From Porogramme epimiltina (taxonomy: Eukaryota > Basidiomycota > Agaricomycetes > Polyporales > Polyporaceae), in the NCBI GenBank assembly GCA_900155495.1, contig FTLJ01000911.1, positions 1 through 14,845 of the forward strand: a DNA stretch of 14,845 nucleotides, given 5' to 3'. The notes beneath the pieces are model-generated. The model searched no databases, was not told the DNA's origin, and was given only the letters and a program-made list of their open reading frames with translations. Made by a program: the position numbers and the translations under genes. This document shows, one piece after another, positions 7,614 to 14,845 of the stretch (the first letter of the stretch is position 1; every line of letters starts with the position of its first letter).

Positions 7614-10600
7614 GTGCGTGCGAGTTTTTTTTTGTAAGTTTTCGATGGCCTAACGTGTATTCTTCTCGGTAGCTTCGTGTGCAGCAGCGCGACGGGGAGC
7701 TCAGGGAACTGTTGATCGATGGTCTGGCCTCCCTCACGAGCGCAAACACCGAGTCTGGCATAAAGCACTGCGTTTCTGAGATGGACAAGAAGGATTCGAC
7801 CAAACGTCTGATCTATGCCCATGTTTTCATCCGGGTGTTGAAAGAGGGTGTCCAGTTTTCGTCGTACGACGATCCGCCGGCTCTCGTCAAGGAGAACTGT
7901 CTCTGTGAGGTGTGTTCGGGATTCCTATATCCAGGTCACGTACGAGGGCTAACGTGGTGTGTTGACAGCTTGTCAAGGGGCCCGACGTACGGATCTAACT
8001 ATATGCGTCTTGACGATATGCTCACGCCTCGATTTTAGATGTCGTTGGCGCTTGCCATCTGTGAGATTTGCCCTCCCAACGAAGTGGACTCGATAAACGC
8101 AGTCATGCTCAACCTATTCGACACCCGGTCGACGCTCATGCACCTGCTAAAGATGATGATCGACCTCGAGATCAAGAAGACAGGTAAATCGATTATGGTC
8201 ATCAGTCCCTAACACATGCTGAATGTCATGCAGAGAGCGACACGGCTCTTTTCCGCAGCAACTCGACCTGCACTCGGTTCCTCTCCGCTTTCGCGAAACT
8301 GTACGGGTACAACTATCTTAGGTCCCTGATCGTTCCTCTCGTAAAGCTCGTGACAACAATGCCGCCGGGGCACGGCTACGAGTTGGATCCGGCAAAAGTT
8401 TCTCAAGACGAGCTTTTGCAGAACAAGGAGACCGTGGAGTTCATTACCGGGAAATTCTTGGAAATCATCTCGTCGTCAATTCCCGCACTTCCTTCGTGAG
8501 TCTGATCAGCTCTCAACTCCGTACTTCTCGCCAAACACACGCGTCCTATAGGATCATCCGGGAGATCTGTGCTCATATCGCAAAGGCTGTGTGAGTCTCC
8601 AATGTTTTCTTGTTACGAGTTTGCACTAAATGTCTGTAGCAATGACGTTTGGCCGGAGGCGAAGTTCGCTGCGCTTGGCGCCTTCATCTTCCTTCGGTAT
8701 GTGCGCATTGATAACATCCAACATCGTGTACGTTTCTAACCCTCCCATAGCTTCATTTCGCCTGCAATCGTCCAGCCCGAAAACGTGGATGTGACTCTCC
8801 CTCGTGGTGACGCCACCGTTCGCCGTGGCCTTATGGTTATCGCGAAGATCATTCAGAACTTGGCAAATAATATCCTCTTCGGCAAGGAGGCGCACATGGT
8901 CATCCTGAACGATTTCTTGAAGGACAACATTGTTACTGTTACCAAATTCCTGAGCGAGATCAACGTAAGCTCGTTGGTGTTCTCTGCGTGATCGCCGGAA
9001 CCTAACTCGAGTTTAGAAATACGTCCCGCCCAGTGCCGACGAAGATGCCGACGAGTGGCTGGAGAGGTCTTACGACGATACTGACACTATCGTGCTCCAC
9101 CGCTTCTTCGAGAAGCATGCCGACAAGATTGGCAAGGAGCTTCTTAGCTCCTCGAAAGCGGCATCGGAGAAGGCGACTCCCGAGTCGGAGGCAATGGCCG
9201 CTAGCGGCAAACGTGCGTGGGATGCACTGTGTGGTGCTCTCGTGGAGCTTGGGCAGCCCTTGGAGAGCCCCAAGATCTCGACCCTCACGAGTAGGGAGCA
9301 TGCGCCGTACCTCGAACTGATGATGAAGCATGACCATCGCGATACAACCGTAGTCGAGGACCTCTTCGTTGAAGGTATCACCTCGATTGTGAGTAATTTC
9401 TCGGTTGTTCCGCGATTGTTGTTCAGTGTACTAAGGGTGTCCCGCAGGATGCCAATGCTGTCTTCATTCTATCCATCTCTAAGATCGACGTTGAGGTGAT
9501 GGATTTGGAATTGTTACTCTACTACATTTTCAGGGTGAGCACTTCGGTTTTGACGGCTATTTGATACTGAGCTATAAACTCCATCAGTGTATCATGTCGC
9601 CTTCAAACGAACACCGTGATTTCGACATAATCTTCGATTGTACCGGGTTCACATCAACCTCTCAAGTACCTGCACAGTGGCTCAAAAGTGCGACCGAGAC
9701 TATACCCACGGATATCTGGAAACGATTTAGCACTCTCCGCCTTCTTACTCCCAACAATTATGCTTTGAAGTACCTTCGTAGATTGTATAATAACCTCTCA
9801 TCAGGTAAGTCGCTATGAGAGTATGCGTGACATCCGCTCATCGCATCCAATAGGTCCATCGAGCTCCTTGCATATTACCGTCCACAACTCTGTCGGCGAC
9901 CTACTTAGTCAATATTCTACTGGTCTCACTGCTGCGTCTCTAGGATATGCCGGTGCGTTAGTTTGACCTCAACCCTGTGAATGCCGTAGACTCAAGTGTT
10001 ACTCTAGTGGCCCTGGAGGCAGAGCCAACAATCGACTTTGAAGACGTGACAATGCGACAAACACATTCTATGCGGGTGCCTGTGACCATGAAGATCGGTG
10101 AAGGCCACATCAGGATCACTACGGTAAGCCTGGGAGAGCTTGCATCGAATTCCAAGCTTATCACAGGTAACAGACCAAAGCACTGCCTATCTCAAACTTG
10201 CTGTCGAACAAGGCCACGGAAATTATCCCCCTTAATGACATCAACGATGTGTACAATGTATCAACAGGTCACGACTCCCACGAGTTCATCATCCGCAAGA
10301 TTCGGCAGGGCGTTACGCTTTACTTCTCCTCTCCTTATCGAGACAGCATTGTTAAGGTAGTGTGCCAATTTCTCGGGGAACCATCCCAAGAATTAACTCC
10401 GCCCTACTTTTCAGGCTATTCGCGACGCAAAGTCGAAGACGCATATTGTACAACTACCAGGCACAGAGCGACACAATAGGCTGTCCAACGTCATCACTAC
10501 GCTCCTTCGCATGTCATTCTTGGGTATTTCTGAGGAAGAAGACGAAACCCGTAATGCGTGTTTCGAACTACTTTCCGCGATTTGCACATACCTCGCCTTC

Positions 10601-13149
10601 GAAGGGCGGCCAGCGGTCCCCAATAAGGGTAAGGACAAGTGTTCCGTATTTGCGTTCCTGCAGCTCACACAACAATCCAGGCGTTTATGCTACGGGACAC
10701 CCAGGAGCTTTCTTAGTCCAAATCAGTGACAGCTTAGCCAGCTTTGCGCCTCAGCTGACTATGGACTTCATCTCGGAGATGGCGGGCAGCATCAGCAAGT
10801 TGGAAGGCTCAACACCCTTGCGTTCACTTGCGATACAGTACCTGGGGCCATGGATCAAGAACTTGCCGCTGTTCACTGACCCGTGCAGCAAACTTCACGA
10901 GCCGACGGGTACACGGTTCCGTGACTGTGTTCGTATGATCATCGACATCACCACGGGAGAGAGGGAGGTGAGATAAGAGTTGACGCGCATATTGACAGAA
11001 GGCTCACATCGCATTTCAGCTGCAAAGCTATGTCCAGAAGTTCATCTGGGCTGAGGTCGGAAGGCTTGAAACGAGTACCATCAACATCATTTTGGATGAG
11101 CTTATGCGTGCAGCTGTGGATGGCGGGATGGGCTCCATACGCTCAGAGAGGGTGGCCGACACGATGAGTTCCATAAACTCGATCAACGTCCGCGGCAGGA
11201 TCCTAGCTCGCGTACGCAAGGTAAACGTAGCGTGTTTACATCATTCAAACATCCCTCTTATACTGCTATCTAGGTTATCGGCAAGACATCCCTGAAGCCT
11301 ACGAGAAGTCTGGCAGATAACGTCCACTGGAACGAAATAGCGTGCCTGACTCGACTAGTCCTGGTCGTCGGCAACTCCGCCAAGAACGCTGTTCAGTGCA
11401 TGTTGTTCGTGCCCGAGATCATGCACATCGTGACGCTCATAGCTGCGACCGGCCAGCTCTATGTCCGCGGGACGGTCTATGGAATCATCACTCATTTGCT
11501 CCACGCGCTCTACTCCCTCCGCCTCACCGACTCTACCGCCAGCCCCGAGATCCAGAACATGATTGACGAATGTGTCACATCAGAGGGGTTGAGGCTTTTT
11601 GGCCTTGCCAAACCTACCCCGACAAGCGAATATATGCTCTATGATCCGCCAAGTGTCAAGTGCCTAATCGACGACCTTGAATCCCTCACAAGGTTACTAC
11701 TTCGAATCATGGAGACAATATCCGGCTCGACAAGTACGTGTTATCAAGCCACCTGTGTCCAGATATACTGATCAGTTTCCAAGGTCTTTTGAATGTCTGG
11801 CGAGCTCGTTGGATGAGCCTCATCACATCATCAGCTTTCCAGCTATCACCAGCCGTGCAGAGCCGTGCATTCGTCGCCCTTGGTGTCCTCGCTACATCGG
11901 ATGTGGATGACGACTTGCTGTATCAAATGCTTGTCGCATTCAAGACCGCCCTCTCGCAGGCGAACGAAACCGATACAACATCAGTCGTCAGCATGCTCCG
12001 GTGCATCACGAACGTGGTCCCCGCCACAAATGGCAATTCTCGCTATCTCTCGCAGCTATTCTGGCTGGCCGTCGCCCTCCTTCAATCCAGCCACATGTCA
12101 CTATACGTCGAGGCTATCCGGTTACTCCGAGTGACGGTCGAGAACATGGAGGATCACGGCCTCTTCGCGGAACGAGGCGTCAAAGTAACCCTTCTGGAGG
12201 GCCGCGTCCCGCTCGAAGAAATCGCATGCCAGCTCGATCACCTCCTCGGCCTGTCCTTCGAGTCCAGCTTCTCCTTCGCCCTGGCCGCCACGATCTTCAA
12301 GGGGGTCCGCCACTCTGCGCTCCGCGAGGCCGCCGAGGGCGCGCTGCGCAGCCTGCTGAACATCACCGTGCGCGCGTGCGGCGACGTGGACCACGCGGAC
12401 GAGGGCGCGGGGGCGCCGCTGTGCCAGGAGGTGCTCGGGTACGTGCTCGCGCTGCTGCCGATGTCGACGCGCGTGCGCGGGTACCGGCGGCTGCTCGAGG
12501 AGGCGGACGCGGACGCGTCGTGGCTCGCGGAGGACACGGTGCTCAACGGGGACGACGACGACGCGGTCGTGCGGCTGCCGTTTGGGCTGCTCGGGTACGC
12601 GGACAGTAATACGGCGCTGCTTGTGACGTCGTTCGTCACCGCGATGCTCGCCACGGCGCAGGGCGACGACACCGAGTCGGCGATCTTGTACCAGATCCTT
12701 TCGGACGTCGCGGACGCGTGGCCCGAGGTCATCGGCATGGCGTAAGTGTCTTATTCCCTCGGCCCCGCGCGCAGGTGCTAACTCGTCCGCTTCGCGACAG
12801 GTACGAGAGCCTGCAGGACAAGGTGAAGGAGACGTTCGCGAACTCGAACAGCCCGGCGATCCTGCTCTCGGTCTCGAACGTGTTCCGCGTCGCGACGCAC
12901 GAGATGGAGCGGCTCGGGCCGATCGGCGGGGGCTCGACGCGCGCGCTCGGCGGGGCGGGCTCCGCGTCGACGCTGAGCACGGTCGAGGAGAACGTCGTGC
13001 ACGGGCCCGGGCGGCGGCACCTGAGCGCGCTCGAGGAGCAGGGCATGCAGGGGCTCGTGAACTCGTTCCAGTTCCTGCCGCTGCACCGCGGGCAGGCGAC
13101 GAAGATGATCCAGTGGATCTCGGAGCTCGTGATGAAGATGATCGAGTAG
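2997..13149 (+). CDS. NF1: Neurofibromin/Ira-type Ras GTPase-activating protein, 34 exons, about 2,753 aa
   Basis: It stimulates GTP hydrolysis by Ras and so damps Ras-cAMP/PKA and MAPK signalling, probably at membranes. Exons: 2997-3191, 3248-3394, 3445-4252, 4355-4662, 4747-4926, 4986-5195, 5254-5331, 5382-5731, 5784-5904, 5963-6218, 6281-6483, 6538-6839, 6907-7246, 7313-7519, 7572-7613, 7673-7909, 7969-7986, 8039-8183, 8234-8495, 8552-8590, 8640-8696, 8751-8964, 9017-9388, 9448-9534, 9588-9804, 9854-9952, 10008-10123, 10174-10356, 10415-10628, 10681-10967, 11020-11220, 11274-11733, 11784-12741, 12801-13149; TAG stop. All introns are GT-AG, the phases agree and the total is 8,262 nt. The order is helical N-terminus, RasGAP (about 1250-1697), Sec14-like (1698-1800), PH-like (1800-1931), helical C-terminus. 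Family members are about 2,800-3,100 residues, so this copy looks complete. The acceptors of introns 9 and 26 are uncertain (5942 or 5963; 9990 or 10008). No frameshift or premature stop is seen. Confidence 0.95.
7969..7986 (+). other. Exon of 18 nt in the Ras-GAP gene
   Basis: This exon encodes only Leu-Val-Lys-Gly-Pro-Asp. It is flanked by a GACAG acceptor and a GTACGG donor, with introns of 59 and 52 nt. The joined reading CELVKGPDMSLALAI fits the conserved start of fungal RasGAP domains, which supports the exon despite its size. Confidence 0.85.
8254..8256 (+). other. Arginine finger codon of the RasGAP domain
   Basis: The CGC codon in the Leu-Phe-Arg-Ser-Asn-Ser context encodes the catalytic arginine that enters the Ras active site in p120GAP and neurofibromin. 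It lies near the start of exon 19. Confidence 0.9.
9448..9804 (+). other. Sec14 (CRAL-TRIO)-like segment (about residues 1698-1800)
   Basis: Exons 24 and 25 encode a segment with hydrophobic strands and helices (YYIFRCIMSPSNEHRDFDII, then FDCTGF and IPTDIWKRF). It matches in order and style the lipid-binding Sec14-like module that directly follows the GAP domain in neurofibromin. The FDIIFDCTGF strand corresponds to the core beta-strand with the following FDCT-type motif in the human protein. The assignment rests on remembered family features and position. Confidence 0.85.
9854..10356 (+). other. PH-like segment (about residues 1800-1931)
   Basis: Exons 26-28 encode beta-rich sequence, including VPVTMKIGEGHIRITT, then IIPLNDINDVYNV and HEFIIRKIRQGVTLYFSSP. 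It ends in a helix-like IVKAIRDAK that crosses into exon 29. In neurofibromin a PH-like fold packs against the Sec14 module and regulates lipid access. Intron 26 has two possible acceptors, so six residues near the start (DSSVTL) may or may not be present. Confidence 0.8.
10415..13149 (+). other. C-terminal helical half of the Ras-GAP protein (residues 1932-2753)
   Basis: Exons 29-34 encode alpha-helical repeats rich in Leu and Ala (for example LTRLLLRIMETISGS and LLYQMLVAFKTALSQ), matching the large C-terminal HEAT-like region of neurofibromin. A Gly/Ser-rich flexible segment lies at about residues 2677-2695 in exon 34. The protein ends with a helix (MIQWISELVMKMIE). From about 12300 to the stop, third codon positions are nearly all G or C, much more so than in exons 25-31. 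Confidence 0.85.
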
Positions 13150-13612
13150 GTGGCGGGGGGTGGGCGAGTCCGGGGGCGCGGAGGGCGCATCTAACTCGCT
13201 GGCTACGCAAACTCTACAGTACGCATCTCTACTCTATCCACGCTGCAGCTATTCTCTCCGTCGTGTTTTTCCCGCGTCTCTCTGGCTGTCCTCCGTGCGC
13301 CTCTCGCTTTGCCGTCGATGTCGGTGCTCGCATACCTATACATCTCTCCGCCTATCCCCCACTCCAACTCCCCAGCTCATTCACCACACTCTTTGGGTCG
13401 TTCTCGCTGCTAGGCATAGGGCATGCCGTATCGCTCGGTACCAGTACTTGTACACTACTACCTACTACCCAGGATCGTTGCTTTCGTTTGTCGGAGGTGC
13501 TCCGTGGATCCGATATCCCGTCTCCCCATACTTGTCACCCCTCTCTCGAGTTTTGTTAACTAGTATTTGTGCGCTGTATATCATAGAAGTTTCTCCTGAC
13601 TCCTAGTCCGCC
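13150..13612 (+). other. 3' flank and probable 3' UTR of the Ras-GAP gene
   Basis: The stretch is C/T-rich on the plus strand, as expected of an untranslated sense strand. Two frames stay open across it without recognisable protein character. I see no AATAAA; fungal polyadenylation signals are often degenerate. The 3' end is probably in the more AT-rich part around 13550-13600. Confidence 0.45.
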
Positions 13613-14839
13613 TCAAAGATCATCACCAGCATCAAGATTTCTTACAGTGCAAGAGTCAAAAAGTTTCTGGCTGGGATGTTTCAGTACGATGCAGTCCGGT
13701 AGCTTAACATGATGATCTTGCTCGCTATCTCTTCTCTGCACGGCATGCGAGCCTGCCTTCTCGATTGTCCCGCCGGATCTGTCTGCGGTCTCTGTTAGGC
13801 TCCTGCCGGCGGCGAGGCAGCCGTTCGGGGAGCGTCGCGCTCGGGAGCGTCTCGGCCCGGCCGCCGGTCCGGGGGAATCCCGATGGCGGATGATGTATTG
13901 AACGCCAGGGTTCCGGAGGCGGGCCACATCGAAGGCGAAGGTCGCGGCAGCCCCGGGGGCGAAGGAAGAGCACGGCTCGGGCGGGTTCGCAGTGCTGGAC
14001 GTGCTGGGAAATGCTGGCGCAGAGGGCGTGCCTGGAGTCTGGACCTGACGGGGCTGTCATCCACTGCCACCAGTGCTTGCGCAGACGGCGCTGGCTGTGA
14101 GACGTCGGAGCGCGGTTTCCGGGGGCAATAGTAGGCCGCGGGCGCGCGGAGGCTTTGTTAGGGGGTTTTGTTGCAGGAACGGGGCCGCGCAGATGCGAAC
14201 GCGGGGGCATGGGGGCCCAGGGGCGGACCCGTTGGAGGCGGCGGGTTGGGGCACGGAAGCGGGCAGTTTATTGAAGGTTCTCGATCCGGCGCGGCGTGGG
14301 CGGATAGACGGGCCACGCAAGTTCCGCGCGGAAGGGTGTCTGGAAGGCCGTGAATAGGCGCATCGGCCGAAGAGCGCGAGTAGGGTGCATAGGAGCCAGA
14401 TGGGCGTGGGGCGGAGGGGGGGCACAGCGCGTCGGAGGAGAGTTGTGGGTGTGTAAGGGGATGTGGTAGCGGCGAACACGGGGTCGCTGTCCGCCTCCGA
14501 CGCAAGGGCTCGTGGTCCGAGGGGGAGGCTGTGGAGGCGGTGGGCAGAAAGGAGCCCTCAGCTGGATGAGGAGCCGGAGAGAGGGAGGGCGGGCGCTAGG
14601 GAATCGTATCTGGCAAAAGCCGGACCAATGGGGAGGGGGGAAAGGGAACGAAAGGCCGCGCCGATTCTCTGCACCAAGCCACAAGCCCAGTCGTCAACCG
14701 GGCCAACCGAAACAAGTATTCTCACTCTCCGAACGTCAAAGATGCGCAATCTTCCTCCTCCTCCTCCCCATCCCCCCGAACATTGCCTTATTTGGTAACT
14801 TCCCCCTCCTCCCTCCCCCCCTCCCCTCCCTCCCCGCCC
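13613..14839. other. Region without a supported gene
   Basis: Several GC-driven open frames exist on both strands, mostly 60-160 codons. None has a recognisable domain or a clear exon series. On the minus strand the frames at 14070-13795 and 14210-13725 are the most protein-like but remain unconvincing. The plus strand is G/A-rich from about 14100 to 14690 and then turns C/T-rich. A CCAAT pentamer lies at 14625-14629 on the plus strand, and an AATAAA hexamer is read on the minus strand at 14272-14267. This may be a divergent promoter area with the 5' part of a minus-strand transcript. Confidence 0.4.
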
Positions 14840-14845
14840 ATGGAT
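14840..14845 (+). CDS. Possible start codon of a downstream plus-strand gene
   Basis: An ATG at 14840-14842 (context CCGCCCATGG) ends the window. It follows about 90 bases of nearly pure C/T sequence, the same arrangement seen before the Ras-GAP start. The +4 G is favourable. Only two codons are visible, so no product can be named. Confidence 0.25.

Larger units (their letters stand above)
7673..9388 (+). other. RasGAP catalytic domain (about residues 1250-1697, exons 16-23)
   Basis: The arginine finger is present in ALFRSNSTCTRF; it is Arg1390, bases 8254-8256, and corresponds to human NF1 Arg1276. The second signature FLRFISPAIVQPE spans exons 21-22 (Arg1502, corresponding to human Arg1391). 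The block KIIQNLANNILFGKEAHM follows, with Lys1547 at the position of human Lys1423. All three sites that matter for Ras binding and catalysis are kept, so the domain is predicted active. The coding region is split by seven introns, and exons 17 (18 nt), 20 (39 nt) and 21 (57 nt) are very short. Confidence 0.95.

Noticed and set aside
3192..13149. Splitting the region into many small separate genes
   Set aside because: All segments join through GT-AG introns with matching phase into one protein whose domain order equals neurofibromin.
12122..13210. 362-codon minus-strand ORF opposite exons 33-34
   Set aside because: It is the antisense shadow of a G/C-ending codon stretch in the Ras-GAP gene. 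The product is Arg/Pro/Ala-rich with no domain, while the sense strand encodes a coherent family protein.
13725..14210. 161-codon minus-strand ORF after the Ras-GAP gene
   Set aside because: It is Arg/Pro-rich, without domains or a plausible exon continuation. Overlapping frames at 13795-14070 and 13613-13927 look equally protein-like, so none can be chosen.
1..14845. CRISPR array, insertion sequence, bacterial operon or biosynthetic cluster
   Set aside because: There are no regularly spaced repeats, no transposase-like frame, no terminal inverted repeats or target duplications, and no bacterial gene organisation.

Overview
The window looks like basidiomycete (probably Agaricomycete) nuclear DNA. 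It is GC-rich, and its main gene is cut by 33 short GT-AG introns of about 49-102 nt, many with CTAAC/CTGAC-type branch points. Its start codon follows a long CT-rich leader, as is common in mushroom-forming fungi. The organism assignment is inferred from architecture and protein content only.

Layout. Positions 1-667 (minus strand) hold the N-terminal 222 residues of an unrecognised, disordered Gly/Pro/Ser-rich protein. Its reading frame runs off the left edge through an 80-base pure G tract. Positions 668-2996 are a long spacer between divergent genes: GA-rich near the minus gene, CT-rich from about 1185 to 2000, and less GC-rich from 2050 to 2750. This spacer carries a weak plus-strand ORF (1356-2003), a CCAAT/TATA pair near 2120-2134 and a cluster of three TGACG half-sites at 2670-2690.

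Positions 2997-13149 (plus strand) are one complete 34-exon gene. It encodes a neurofibromin/Ira-type Ras GTPase-activating protein of about 2,753 residues. I assembled it exon by exon with every phase matching. It has a HEAT-like N-terminal half with Ser-rich linkers, a RasGAP domain with an intact arginine finger and the FLRF-SPAIV block, a Sec14 (CRAL-TRIO)-like segment, a PH-like segment and a long helical C-terminal half. This is the canonical NF1 order.

Positions 13150-13612 are the pyrimidine-rich 3' flank. Positions 13613-14839 hold no gene I can support; a purine-to-pyrimidine switch near 14690 hints at another divergent promoter, with a possible plus-strand start codon at 14840.

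Function. The central gene should switch Ras off by stimulating GTP hydrolysis, and so restrain Ras-cAMP/PKA and MAPK signalling. I see no evidence of a novel multi-gene system. The interest lies in the gene structure: exons as short as 18 nt around the catalytic core, an intron next to the site of the human alternative GAP-domain exon, two introns with in-frame alternative acceptors, the upstream TGACG cluster and the edge homopolymer.
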